This document shows positions 1 through 56,051 of a DNA stretch of 64,000 nt, one piece after another (position 1 is the first letter of the stretch; every line of letters starts with the position of its first letter). The stretch comes from Anthopleura xanthogrammica (Eukaryota; Cnidaria; Anthozoa; Actiniaria; Actiniidae): positions 5,292,117-5,356,116 of the forward strand of contig OZ025206.1 in the NCBI GenBank assembly GCA_964019055.1, read 5' to 3'. A program made the position numbers and the translations under genes. A model generated the notes under the pieces. It was not told the DNA's origin, searched no databases, and saw nothing but the letters and a program-made list of their open reading frames with translations.

Positions 1-596
1 TTTTTGTTTTTAGTTCGAAAAATGAATGCTCGTTTTCCCCGATTATATTTTGCGGGTTTACTTTTGTAGGAACAAGATCGGTACTGTATCAATGAAGTAA
101 ATTAAATTTGCTTATGTTTCAAGAACGGACTTGAAGTTTTGGAAATTTTTAAAGTCAATTTGTCGAGCAAGATTGAGAGTGAAATTTGCATATTAGAATA
201 TGTTTTCGACAAATTTGCATAGGGTGTTCCAGCATGTACAGAAATTGTCTCTCGAGTCACGTAACGTAGCTTCTCAATACACTTCTTCTTGTTTTCCTCA
301 AATGGGAGAACAGGATGTTTAAAGTCGGCTAATGTGAGTTCATAGTCCGTTATTATGAAATGACACTCGCTCTCATTAGCAAGAGAGCGCCATTAAAATA
401 TATATCGATAAGAATATGCCATAAAAGTGACGTCATACGACGTGAGTGCGCCCACGTTTCCATGTTGATGAGCTTTGCAACAACAAAAAAACAAAAAACT
501 AATACGTGATCGTAAATAGAGAGTGAAAAGATACGGCAAATTCGGAGTTGTACTGTAGCCGTACCGTATCTTACCGTAGTCATAATTAAAATTAAA
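1..596. other. Upstream non-coding DNA
   Basis: AT-rich; no convincing exon, start codon with signal peptide or promoter was seen. Either intronic or 5' flank of the mosaic receptor gene. Confidence 0.5.
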
Positions 597-1380
597 AACC
601 AATACCAGCACTAGAAAGAACACCTTTCCTTTGATAACCCTACGAAGAGTCATTAGGGAGGGTTTTATAATTTATGTAGATGGGGGAACTATGATTTTTA
701 ATTTTTTTCCCTTACATTTTTTTGGAAGCCCCCCCTGATGTTTTAAGTGAATTTTTTCTGCCCCCCCCCCCCCACCCCCATAAGATATCCTGAAACCATG
801 GTAAAATACCATGACCCCCCCCCCCCCCCCCGTCTTCCCACTATCCTGTTTAACTTTAAAATCTCAGTTAAAATAGCTGATTCAAGCATTTTTTAAGACA
901 CAACATTTAGCATTTTATGAAGTTTGCATTATAATAAATATATGATAATGTACCAGAACTGGTAATTACAACTAATTGTGATTCTGAGCTGGAGCCGACA
1001 ATGCAGGTTTATATTGGCGGCTCTCTCCCGATGAAACTTATAGGAGAATCGCGACACTGAAAACATATAACCTTTAACATATAACCTTTTTAACTGAATT
1101 TTTTTTATTGCCCACCCCTCCCCCCTTATAACTTGTTCAAATTTTTGGGAAAGTAACCCCCCCCCCCCCTCTAAATCATTATAGCCCCCCCCCCCCCCCC
1201 CTCCCAGATAAATTATGAACCCTCGCCCTCGAAAACGTTTTTTGAAAATCGATAAATGTACAGACGTTTATTTGTCGATTTTCAACAAAAAGTTTTCTCG
1301 GCCGATATAACACCTGACATAATTAATCTTCGTACGGTTACTAAAGTAAAAGTGCTCTTTCTAGTGCTGGTATTGGTTTT
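597..1380. mobile_element. Fold-back/MITE-like element with about 55-bp imperfect terminal inverted repeats
   Basis: Left end aaccaataccagcactaga (from 597) is the reverse complement of the right end tctagtgctggtattggttt (to 1380); similarity continues inward for about 55 bp, with a further match near 660-690 versus 1205-1225. The interior holds several C-runs of 13-18 nt and no coding capacity. Confidence 0.7.
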
Positions 1381-1489
1381 CCATTCAGTTTAGTTTTAAC
1401 TCATTTGTGGCCGCCATTTTGAATTAAGGTCTATTAGGTGTACACCTTATAGCTGGGTTTCACTTGACGTCATTTCCTGTCTCGTGCAG

Positions 1490-45064
<43,575 letters not shown>

Positions 45065-46260
45065 AAGAATTTTAAAAACTAAAATCACATTTTTCTTTAA
45101 AGTAACACTACCAAGTTTACCCATACGTACTTACTCATTAACAGATCGTTCGCATGAATTTGCTAGGATCCCTAGACAAAGAAAACAAGAGACTTGTTAC
45201 TAGCACTAGAGCGTTGCTTCCTTGGCCTTAGGCACCTGAAAATAGGGTGGCCTTACTGCTAGTCTTGTCCCTTGCACCAGGGTCTCCTTAATACCTTCAT
45301 GTGAATGGTCTCTCATAAGGTAGAGTGACCCTACTCCTAGGGCTACCTCTTGTTTTTGGTGTCCCCTAGGGAAGGAAAACAAGAATTATCCCCAGCTAGA
45401 GTCACTGTTTCCTTGGCACATTTTGGTAGAATGACCATACTTTTGGGCTAACTCATATATATTTGGTGTATCCTATGGAACGAAAACAACAGTATTGTCT
45501 ATCACTATCACTATGCTAACCCCACCTTTATTTAAACGTCCTCCAAACATTTTGGAATTGGTATGTTCCATAGACCACAGCCTTGTTCTGGCTGTAGAGA
45601 AATTAAAGTTACGCTCCAGCACAATTACATAGCCTAATTTAGAACATTTTGGTCTTTCAGAACCTGAAATTTGAATTAAAAATCAGTGTATATTTAAATA
45701 ATAACTCAACATAAGGGTAGACTATGTATTTTCTTTTTTTCATGCGGTATCTCAGTACCAAAAAAGGACGACTATTGTTCCTGAACAATAACCTTCGAAA
45801 CTCAACAAAATATTTCTCGATTTTGTTTTGGTTTAGCCGTAGACCTTTTCTGAGATCATGAACGTGTTGTGGTCTGACTTCAGTACAAACGTCTTTTGTT
45901 CATCATGCTTTATATGGTGTTGTTTTTACCCAAGCTAGACCAGAATGCAACATGCTTATTGAATTCAATAAAGGTCTATGGCTGCTGGAACAAAACCTTG
46001 TTGTCCTAAGCATCGCTTTGGAGCGTTTCACAAGGAAGCTACTGAGATAAAATAAATGTTTTGCATTCTACGAAAAGAAAAATAATCGTGCAATTAGGTC
46101 ACGTGATCTAGCCCATCGAATGCGAAAATGCACATGCCATTTTTTAAGTACGGATCGACTACGTGAAATATTCCGTTATACACCCGACATACACAAGTCA
46201 TAATGAATTATATTAGATAACATACCATACACAAGGGCAGGAGAAATGTTTAGGTGTGAT
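45065..46260. other. 3' flank of the mosaic receptor gene
   Basis: No exon recognised. Repeated motif of the type ctagggctacctcttgttt / gggctaactcatatat at 45330-45460 suggests decayed local duplications. AATAAA at 45967. Confidence 0.5.
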
Positions 46261-46261
46261 C

Positions 46262-46378
46262 ATAATGTTTTTCCATTTCAGACTATGTGTGACTCCCTTG
46301 AGAATTTGACTTCTTGAGTCTCATTCAAGAATGAAACGTGGTTTGAAATGAAAAAAAAACATTACGCACAAAGTTATC
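46262..46378. mobile_element. Diverged hairpin MITE family A copy
   Basis: tttttccatttcagactatg and cgtggtttgaaatg arms; interior shortened. Confidence 0.55.
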
Positions 46379-46615
46379 AATTTTTTCGAAGCTGAAAAAT
46401 TATCAGGAATAGCATTGATATTTACTAACTCGTCTAACTAAACCTAAACCTTACTCCTTGCTTAGCTTGTCTTGCATGAGGCTGACCCACAATAAATGAA
46501 TCAAGAAACAGCGGTATTTTAAAAAACCAGTAAGAATTAGAGAAAGGCATGTTAGTAGGAACGAACTGTCTTTAGTCGACCAATTAATTTTCCCGCGCTT
46601 TTATATATTTATAGT

Positions 46616-46846
46616 TAAAGCCGATGCTACACGACACGATTTGCAACGACGTTTTCTGCGATACGCCGTTGCGCGAAAGGTTTATACCATGTAACATGCA
46701 AGATAAAACTTTTCTTAGAGTAACTTCGACTTCAGGCAACACGTTGCGAGTTTCTGATCTGAAGTCAAAACCTTGCAACTCGCAACTTGCAACGATTTTT
46801 TCGCAGCGTTGCACGAAATATCGTCGTTGCAACATCGGCTTAACTC
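46616..46846. mobile_element. MITE family E
   Basis: Ends taaagccgatgctacacgac and cgttgcaacatcggcttaa are inverted, with atttgcaacgacg / cgtcgttgcaac inside. TTAA-like flank. Confidence 0.7.
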
Positions 46847-46984
46847 ACTCTACAGCGATTTGTACAAAAATATCCATCATCTAGTTTTTCCACATTTATA
46901 GATTTAAGACACAAATTATGACTTCACTACAAACACAAAAAGAAATTAAAAAAATTATTCACTGTTTTTGACGTGTTCAGTAAC

Positions 46985-47150
46985 TGATTCTCACTACCAA
47001 AACTGCACCTCTATTGTTTGCACTGTATGAGACTAGACATGGGGAAACAATATTTGGGAGAGTAAGGTACAGGTGCGCTCAGGGATATGTGAAGCCGGGA
47101 ACGTCACAACGGGAGTGTAGGTGGGTAAATACGAAATCCCTCCTTTGCTA
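46985..47150 (+). pseudogene. Degenerate Sushi/CCP domain fragment
   Basis: In frame from about 46985, FGRVRYRCAQGYVKPGTSQR is followed by ECRW and SLLC, matching Sushi cysteines 2, 3 and 4 and the G-x-x-V-x-Y-x-C-x-x-G-Y core. The first cysteine is missing, no convincing splice acceptor precedes it, and the frame then runs into an inverted repeat. Probably a relic exon, or one exon of an unrecognised gene. Confidence 0.42.
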
Positions 47151-47214
47151 TCGCCGGCTGAAAAAGCTGTTTAACTGGGCCGAACTGCTGTTCTGCTGTT
47201 TCTTATATGATCTA

Positions 47215-47382
47215 CAGAACCCCAGGGGAGTATAGGTGTCCGCCGCCCGTGGAATTCATACTTCAAGTGCTATTGATTCGGTGCTGTTTTGTTTGGATAT
47301 TTTCACTGACAAAGCAGCAACGAATTAATAACAAGTGAAGTATGAATTCTACGGGATGACACCTATACTCCCCTGGGGTTCT
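47215..47382. repeat. Inverted repeat with about 50-bp arms
   Basis: cagaaccccaggggagtata and tatactcccctggggttctg are the outer ends; ggaattcatacttca / tgaagtatgaattc the inner ends; about 70-bp loop. Confidence 0.82.
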
Positions 47383-47404
47383 GTGTCTCGGGTACGTACG
47401 ACAA

Positions 47405-47885
47405 GAAGAGTCCTCGTTTGTCGAGATGAACTGCCATTTGGTTAGTTTCATAATGTTTTGTAAAATATGTGCGGCGAAAAGAATCCTCGTTTGTCGAGAT
47501 GAACCAACCCACGGTTAGTTTTATCATGTTTGGTTAATGTTATGCCTCATGTACGGCAGAGAATCCTCGTTTATCGAGATGAACCATCCCGCGGTTAGTT
47601 TAATCATGTTTGGTTAATGTTATGCCTCATGTACGGCAGAGAATCCTCGTTTATCGAGATGAACCAACCCACGGTTAGTTTAATCATGTTTGGTTAATGT
47701 TATGCCTCATGTACGGCAGAGAATCCTCGTTTATCGAGATGAACCATCCCGCGGTTAGTTTAATCATGTTTGGTTAATGTTATGCCTCATGTACGGCAGA
47801 GAATCCTCGTTTATCGAGATGAACCATCCCGCGGTTAGTTTTATCATGTTTGGTTAATGCCTCGTGTGTGGCAAGAAGAGTTATG
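47405..47885. repeat. 80-bp minisatellite, about 5 to 6 units
   Basis: gaatcctcgtttatcgagat recurs at 47481, 47561, 47641, 47721 and 47801, exactly 80 bp apart, with a diverged unit before 47481 and a truncated one after. Confidence 0.95.
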
Positions 47886-49400
47886 TTCGTTAGTTTTATC
47901 ATGTTTTATCATACCCTGGATTTAAACCATTAACTCTCATTTATCATTTTTGGTAATATTATGCTTCGTGTAGGCAGCTTTGAACATAAAGGCTCGTAAA
48001 TTTAGGGGCTATCATAAGACTACTCACAAAAATGTGTTGGCGTCGACATGGTAAATCGAACTGTGTTTCGAGTAGAACTAACATTAGTGGTTAAGGCTAA
48101 TAAAGAAAGGGAGTGTTTCTAGTCGAGTTGAATTCTCCTAAATTTTTGAATATTGAATATATATCATTCAGTTTTCTAGCGCGCTCTCACATCGGCATAC
48201 CGACCAGGACAGGCATTCTAAATCAAACCCTGATATCTGTCTCCGGACGGGTCCCTGATTCGGCCCAGTCGGTGGAGTGTTGCCCCTTTCTACACCTGAA
48301 ATCCTTTAATCTCCTGCAGTTTAGTCAGATGGAAATATGTGCATCTTTTGTTTCATAACTATGGATCATACTCTTGGACTTTTACACGACACTATACGAG
48401 GCCATGACATTGGGTACTCCCAAAGAGCGTTAGTGTAACTAGGGGGGTGGTGTCCCCCCGACTGGGTCGGACCATTGACTCTCTCCGGAGGGAACCCAAC
48501 AGGCGGAATTTTGGCTACCAATTTAGGAAAGCAGTTTAGAGACGGCAACTGATAACCTAAAGGATTTTTAAGCTTGTGTTTTGGCAATAAACCGATCTGA
48601 TCTTAATATGGTATTTAAGATTTTCTGAGTTAAGGGGAGAAACAATAAGTTTGATGGCCCCACCATGGCAGTTCAAGTACAATGTTCAACAACAATGAAA
48701 TACAAGCATCTTTTGTTCAAACTCTCAAGATGTTCAAATTCCGTACAATCTTTGATGCACCTATTGTTCTTAAAGCGCACGAAGTCGAAAATAGTGTTAA
48801 AGCAAATAGGTCTATCAAATATAAGCTACAACAGAATGAAGAAAGACAATAGCCTTCATTAGGCAAGGATCAGTTGTCGAACTTTTCACGTACCAAATGC
48901 GTAACAATCAGAAGATTGTATGAAGGCATCCTTCTTTGAGATGATTAGATTCACTGCATCATAGTAAACAACCAAGCACACGACCTACATCATATCAGTA
49001 AAAGCGGCCGGTGTATTGGTAGTCTTATTCTATACACGAAAGCACGAAGCAAGCTCTAACTGCAAGCAAACTCTTCGTTGCCGGTAAGTAGTTTGATTTT
49101 ATTAGCTTTCAAAAGATTTTCGAGTCCATTCTATAACGTTTCTATGTTCTAAATCTTTTGACTTTAGCAAAGTTCGCTACAGAAGCTCAAAATTAAGTTT
49201 GACTTCGAATTATTCAGCTGATTTTTAGCCTTTTTAGCATTTGCTTCAACCCTTTAAGATAAATATTATAACTAAAAAAGTTTCGACAACCTAGTTCTTC
49301 GTTTAACACTTTCATTCACTGCTTTAAAGCAAAACTTCATACAAATTTTAAAGGTCCATGCAAACTCGTTTGCATGGCTGGATGTGTGTCGAATGTGTGA
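47886..49400. other. Intergenic DNA without recognised features
   Basis: No exon or repeat could be supported; short frames here lack motif support. Confidence 0.5.
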
Positions 49401-49407
49401 CGGCCAC

Positions 49408-49556
49408 TTAGCCGTTTCAAGGTTGAGGAAAAACCTGGGTGCATTGTGGGACTGTTTTAAGAAATATTTTCAAGATGGCGTCCATTTCGTCCCCTAAACT
49501 AGTCCCACAATGCACTGCGAAGTCAACTCGACCAAGTTTTTTCTCAACCTCGGATC
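49408..49556. mobile_element. Inverted-repeat element
   Basis: aaggttgaggaaaaacctgg and gtgcattgtgggact versus agtcccacaatgcac and ttttttctcaacctcgg. Confidence 0.72.
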
Positions 49557-49559
49557 TTT

Positions 49560-50206
49560 TAATTGACTCAAATGTCTGCCTCTTTTTTCTCTTTGAGTTG
49601 ACGTGAAAAAATCCAGCATAGTCCAGATTTTCAGTATTTTCAGTATTTTCAGTATATCTTTAAAGCTTCACATTTTTGAAATTTATTTATGAATTTTCAA
49701 CCACATGAAATGAAAATGAATTACAATTCAATTTTCAATTGGTAATAATAATAATAACTAATAATAATAATAATAGTTCAAATTTATTTTGCAAGCCTTA
49801 AGTTTTTGCAGTCTATCATGTACACATAAATTTACCAAATTGTTGACTGATGTTTACAATTATATTTTGCTTTCTTTTTATGATTTGTGTTTTCAATATC
49901 AATATATATTAAATAATATAATTCTTTTTAACTAAGTTGTTTTGATCAGAGAATTAAATGCCTTACAGCCATTTATGAAACTTATGAAAGCAATCAATTA
50001 ATTAATTTTAGCCTAGATTAATCAAATTTTACTATTAGCTACATATAGGGGGCACATAGTACCTGCATGATTTTTTCTTATCTCCCTCCCACGGAGATAG
50101 TTCGCCTAATCATAAAAGTACAATCCGTAATGATCAATTTTATTGCCTCTAAAAATAAATTGAATTAATGGCTTTCAATTAAATTGTTTTTTTTTTTGCC
50201 GGTACG
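49560..50206. other. AT-rich intergenic DNA
   Basis: Short AAT run at 49745-49775 and a triplicated ttcagtattt near 49630; nothing else supported. Confidence 0.5.
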
Positions 50207-50420
50207 GAGCCCGATTAGTGCCATGCAAATTTCGTGATTGATTTTTTCCTTTTCTCGACTTTTTTCTTGACTTTTTTGACCGCTGAACAACAGTAAAACC
50301 GTGTTTGTTCTCATTAAACAATGGAGCCTGCTTTACTGTTGTTCAGCGGTCAAAAAAGTCGAGAAAAAAGTCGAGAAAAGGAAAATCAATCACGAAATTT
50401 GCATGGCACTAATCGGGCTC
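50207..50420. repeat. Near-perfect hairpin, about 90-bp arms and 34-bp loop
   Basis: gagcccgattagtgccatgc (50207) is the reverse complement of gcatggcactaatcgggctc (to 50420); pairing continues through ttttctcgactttttt and ccgctgaacaacagtaaa. The few mismatches suggest a recent fold-back insertion. Confidence 0.88.
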
Positions 50421-50520
50421 TGCATGAATGCGATAGCCTTTTACTACTTACGAGAGAATTAGTGATTACTTTAGGAAACATTTTAATTGTACATTTTTCC
50501 TTTTCGAAAGAAAATGAAAA

Positions 50521-51244
50521 TGGATGGATGGATGGATGGATGGATGGATGGATGGATGGATGGATGGATGGATGGATGGATGGATGGATGGATGGATGGA
50601 TGGATGGATGGATGGATGGATGGATGGATGGATGGATGGATGGATGGATGGATGGATGGATGGATGGATGGATGGATGGATGGATGGATGGATGGATGGA
50701 TGGATGGATGGATGGATGGATGGATGGATGGATGGATGGATGGATGGATGGATGGATGGATGGATGGATGGATGGATGGATGGATGGATGGATGGATGGA
50801 TGGATGGATGGATGGATGGATGGATGGATGGATGGATGGATGGATGGATGGATGGATGGATGGATGGATGGATGGATGGATGGATGGATGGATGGATGGA
50901 TGGATGGATGGATGGATGGATGGATGGATGGATGGATGGATGGATGGATGGATGGATGGATGGATGGATGGATGGATGGATGGATGGATGGATGGATGGA
51001 TGGATGGATGGATGGATGGATGGATGGATGGATGGATGGATGGATGGATGGATGGATGGATGGATGGATGGATGGATGGATGGATGGATGGATGGATGGA
51101 TGGATGGATGGATGGATGGATGGATGGATGGATGGATGGATGGATGGATGGATGGATGGATGGATGGATGGATGGATGGATGGATGGATGGATGGATGGA
51201 TGGATGGATGGATGGATGGATGGATGGATGGATGGATGGATGGA
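50521..51244. repeat. (GGAT)n array, about 181 units
   Basis: Uninterrupted 724-bp tetranucleotide array. Confidence 0.98.
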
Positions 51245-51780
51245 ATAAGCGAATGAATGAATTAATAAAAAAACTAAAGAGCAAATAAAAAGACAAAGTT
51301 ACAAAGGATCAAACGAAATAAATAATGATAATAATATCCCACGTCTAATACTCGTATTCGAAGAAACAGTCATATTCCAAATATCTCCTAAAAATATCTC
51401 ATTTTGCAGTCATTATCAAAATTATTTTTTTTACGAGAAACATGTAGATTTTAGAAGATTAGAGAATATTTATTTCCATCAACATGCAATGCATTTTACA
51501 CGTGGACCTTAAAGCCTGGAAGTAGATTCGTTTGGATTTAAAGGAAACGTGTGATGGTAATAAACCAATTTCATTTGGGAGAGTGTTCCTTATTTCATAT
51601 TACGTGACATCCCTCGAGAATAAGATTCTTTTTGTCGAGTTTTGCCGTTCCTATGGTGATACTTCATGTTACGTAAGGCTTTGTCATTCATGTGCCAACC
51701 AGAGATGAATTTGGTGGTAAAACAAGGCAACTTGTGAAGAGCTTTTGTGGAAATGATTGGCATAAATTAGACCTTTTCGA
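51245..51780. other. Intergenic DNA with MITE family A fragment
   Basis: A fragment near 51595-51650 (ttacgtgacatccctcgaga then ataagattctttttg) resembles family A; nothing else recognised. Confidence 0.45.
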
Positions 51781-51960
51781 CTTGACCGTATTTTTTTTCC
51801 CATTTCAGACCACATATGTCATTCCTTTGCAAATAAGATTATTTGTTTGAGTTGTATCTCATATTCATGCGTCTTCTCATACACAACCGTTTAACATAGA
51901 AATAATACTCTACGGAATGACGTGGTCTGAAATGAAAACATTCCGCCCAAGCATGACATC
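51781..51960. mobile_element. Hairpin MITE family A copy
   Basis: cccatttcagaccacatatg, ttgagttgtatctcatattc and tgacgtggtctgaaatgaaa in family order. Confidence 0.72.
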
Positions 51961-53750
51961 ACAATGCTATCGTTATTATATAAAATATCGTTATTCACGT
52001 ATCTTCTCAATCCTTCCTGTTAAACGAAGAAATAATACTCCAGAGAGTAACGTGTGGGCTGATATGGAAAATTATGCAATTGCTTTTGCTCCGCCTCGTT
52101 GGTAAAATCGTTGGGAAAAGCTTGACGTTATAGGGCTAGTGACGTTATAGGGCTAGTAGGGTATAAAAATCAGCAGTGATTGACTCACAAGATGATATCG
52201 AGAAACAGCACTTCTCAATAAAATAAAGATTTGATGGGTGAATTTTTCGTTGCATAGGCACTTTATGAGTAGGCTCGCCTCTATCTACAAGGAGCAACAA
52301 TATTTTTAATAGAAATAGAATATAATAGAAATTAATTTAAATCTTTCTCTGCGCACCTAGAAATTTCTATGATGTTTCTTTATTAAAAAAAAAACTTTTG
52401 CTTTTTATAAAAGCGCTCGTAAATAGTATCTAAGTGGAAGGCTTCTGGGGGGCTGTCCATTATAAAAGCCTACAAAGTCAGGGCGATATTTTCAAGCAAA
52501 GGCTTTTAAGAAAAAGCATTGCGTGTGTTCAGGGCATGGTTATTGAATTTTAATAGTATTTCTTAATGGTATCAATAACATCCTGGTTTTTCCTCAGTTC
52601 CTTGTTCCCAAACATATGTCTCATCATATTTTTCACGTACACTGGTTTCCAAGATCATTCTCTTTTCATTCTACTGATTTAATACTGTTTAATTCTTATC
52701 TGAACTTGGCTCAAGATATTTTTTATGTTTTGCAAGTAACGCGGACATTTTTTCTAGTTAATATAGAAAATTATTGGATAACGTTACTCGAGAATTCAAA
52801 TAAATATAGATTCACTTATTGCTTGACTGATATAGTTACGCTACAGCAAATTATACATACATTGAAAGCCAACACAGTTTTCAGCTAAAAAGAAAAGAAA
52901 ATCCGCCTCAAGATAAATTAAGGATATGATGAATTTGTAAGGCTTATGTACGCGGTAAATTCCCCCCCTCACAACTGCGGCACGCAGCATGCTTAAAACA
53001 AGTTTTACTGCCATTTACAGTCGTAAACAAGTTGTACGGTCGATTTACGCGAAGCACTTCGTGTCGTCGACAGTTGGAAGCAAAACCTTTACCTCGTAAA
53101 TCGGCCTTTTCAAAGGTGATTAAAATTAACTATTTAACTAGTGATAAATGTTTTCGTACTTTTTAGGCATGCGAGAGAAGTGAAGGCTCTCAAAATTGTA
53201 AATTATAAATGAACAAACTCCGCCTAAGAATACCGTACTATTGTAAGCAGTCCCCTGATTAAAAAAAGAGGAAGAAGAAGTTAAAAAAGAAAACACAGGT
53301 GTTTTCGCTTAGTAACGCGCGGTTGTTTTGTCTGTAAGGTCAGACGAGTTGGATTCTAATAGAAAAGATAACAGGGAAATCTTTCGATGTTTTTAAAAAC
53401 TACTTTTAAAAAAAAGTAAAATCCTTGTACGAGAATGATTAGTGTAAGATAAGGGGAAGAGCTTTAGACTCGTTACTGTTTAATTCATCTTGTATGAGAA
53501 GTGCGTAAGTGGTCGAATTGCAGAATAAGAATATGAGTAAAGAAGCTGATAAGCAAGAGGAATGAAAACAAGATAAGGGTTGAGAGAAAATAGGCGTTGT
53601 TTTAGAATTCAACTTTTCATCCTTTAATTGATCAATTAATTATCTCTTTCCTCTTTTTATTATTTCATTTATTCGTTAATTCCATTCATCCTTTCTCCCT
53701 TCCTCCCTTCATTTATTCTTTCCTTCCTTCCTCCCTCCCTTATTTCGTTC
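51961..53750. other. AT-rich intergenic DNA
   Basis: A 17-bp direct duplication gacgttatagggctagt at about 52125-52160; otherwise nothing supported on either strand. Confidence 0.5.
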
Positions 53751-53751
53751 A

Positions 53752-54625
53752 TCCATTCATCCATTCATCCATCAATCCATCCATCCATCCATCCATCCAT
53801 CCATCCATCCATCCATCCATCCATCCATCCATCCATCCATCCATCCATCCATCCATCCATCCATCCATCCATCCATCCATCCATCCATCCATCCATCCAT
53901 CCATCCATCCATCCATCCATCCATCCATCCATCCATCCATCCATCCATCCATCCATCCATCCATCCATCCATCCATCCATCCATCCATCCATCCATCCAT
54001 CCATCCATCCATCCATCCATCCATCCATCCATCCATCCATCCATCCATCCATCCATCCATCCATCCATCCATCCATCCATCCATCCATCCATCCATCCAT
54101 CCATCCATCCATCCATCCATCCATCCATCCATCCATCCATCCATCCATCCATCCATCCATCCATCCATCCATCCATCCATCCATCCATCCATCCATCCAT
54201 CCATCCATCCATCCATCCATCCATCCATCCATCCATCCATCCATCCATCCATCCATCCATCCATCCATCCATCCATCCATCCATCCATCCATCCATCCAT
54301 CCATCCATCCATCCATCCATCCATCCATCCATCCATCCATCCATCCATCCATCCATCCATCCATCCATCCATCCATCCATCCATCCATCCATCCATCCAT
54401 CCATCCATCCATCCATCCATCCATCCATCCATCCATCCATCCATCCATCCATCCATCCATCCATCCATCCATCCATCCATCCATCCATCCATCCATCCAT
54501 CCATCCATCCATCCATCCATCCATCCATCCATCCATCCATCCATCCATCCATCCATCCATCCATCCATCCATCCATCCATCCATCCATCCATCCATCCAT
54601 CCATCCATCCATCCATCCATCCATT
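53752..54625. repeat. (ATCC)n array, about 215 units
   Basis: About 870 bp, nearly pure, complementary to the GGAT array at 50521-51244 and in opposite orientation. Confidence 0.98.
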
Positions 54626-54639
54626 CATTTATCCACTCA

Positions 54640-55895
54640 TCTATTCGTTCATTCATTTCTTCCTTACGATTCGGCTTCGTATTCAAGATGATTAACTAAA
54701 GATAAATCAAAACGATATATTCTTCATATAATCTTTGTTTTATTAGATATTCCATTGGATAGAACATATATTCATCTGACACAGACTTACAACCACCACT
54801 TTGTGGTGAAAAAAATACCTAATAAACAACAATACCATTCTTATAATCAATAATGTAACTACTACTATAACTATATATCTTTTGTCACTTATAATCTCTA
54901 TCTACAGACAATACTATAACAATATATCATTAACTTTTGATCCCAAATATTATTATTTATTTTAAGAAAAATTTAATAACTATTTTCTTTAGAATTCTCT
55001 GTAGAATTATTCTCATGCAAATAAATAGCTAAACTTTTTAAATATTCAAAAGCTAATTGAAGAAACTAATTAAAGAAATTTTATATACCTATATTCTTGA
55101 ATTGAAATATTTCTAGCTAATTGAATAAATATACTATTTATCTTAATTAGCTTGCTTTGGGAAAAAGCAAATTTTATTAGTGAAAAATGATGAAATTACT
55201 ATTGAAATTAGGGTTATATTACTTTCATCTTTTGATTACCGTCAATTTTTTCCCTTAAAAATAAAGTCTAAGCTTCTTCCTCTCCCATGCACCTCCCCCC
55301 ATATAGGAATGATTTGTCCATGTTGCCTAAGCATGCATTGAATTGTCTACTCTTTGAGTCACGTTGAAAATGAAGACGACATTTTAACAGCAAGTTGTCT
55401 AGCACATTTTTCAATTTGGAACAAAATTTAAATATTTTAAAGAGAACATTTAAAAGAAATTTCTTATTCATTTTCATCTTGAGATTTAGATCTCAATTTT
55501 AAGAAAATTTTGTCAATAGAATTATAAAAAAAAAAATTTTTACTACCAAATTGCAAAGTTTTCTGATTCAGAAACAGAAAACAGCTGCTAGTGAAAATTC
55601 ATCAAGATGAATTTGCCTGAATGTCTGGTTAACCAGAAGTCTTTTCGGTCATACTTGTTTCCTGAGCCCATGTTTCTTTTGGTTTGCGGTCAAAAACAAA
55701 AAATCCTAGATTTCGGTCAACCCTTCGGAAGTAACTGTTATCATTGGTTCTTTTTGTGGCTCTCGATTGTTGCATTAGCCAATCAAAACACAGATTTGTT
55801 CAGCGACCAAAAGGAACGTGGGCTCACAAATTCGAACATACATAATTTTACTTTCCTAATATATCTTTAAAATTTCTGGGTTAAAAAACCTTGAT
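54640..55895. other. Very AT-rich intergenic DNA
   Basis: No motif-supported coding frame; lies downstream of the minus-strand FGF gene. Confidence 0.5.
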
Positions 55896-55901
55896 AATTA
55901 T

Positions 55902-55907
55902 TTTATT
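55902..55907 (-). terminator. Candidate polyadenylation signal of the FGF gene
   Basis: AATAAA on the minus strand, about 145 bp past the FGF stop codon, in an AT-rich stretch. Other AT-rich hexamers nearby are possible. Confidence 0.4.
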
Positions 55908-56051
55908 ATTTACGTTTTCAAAATAAATATATCCATCTTAGTAAATACGAATAAATATTATTTTCTAAAATTCTCTAAATTTCTAGTTTAGCCAGCTAAA
56001 ATTTTAAACGCTAAAAAATACTTGCTCAACAAATATTTCACTCACAAATGT

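Noticed and set aside
47480..47885. Regular 80-bp spacing suggesting CRISPR or gene array
   Set aside because: The whole 80-bp unit is repeated; there are no variable spacers.
48113..48358. 81-residue plus-strand frame
   Set aside because: No motif or regulatory context seen.
50321..51288. Long plus- and minus-strand frames over the GGAT array (WMDG/SIHP repeats)
   Set aside because: Pure tetranucleotide repeat translated in every frame; no gene signals.
53749..54686. Long WMDG frames on the minus strand
   Set aside because: Artefact of the ATCC array.
55607..55870. 87-residue plus-strand frame
   Set aside because: No domain, no splice or promoter context, AT-rich surroundings.
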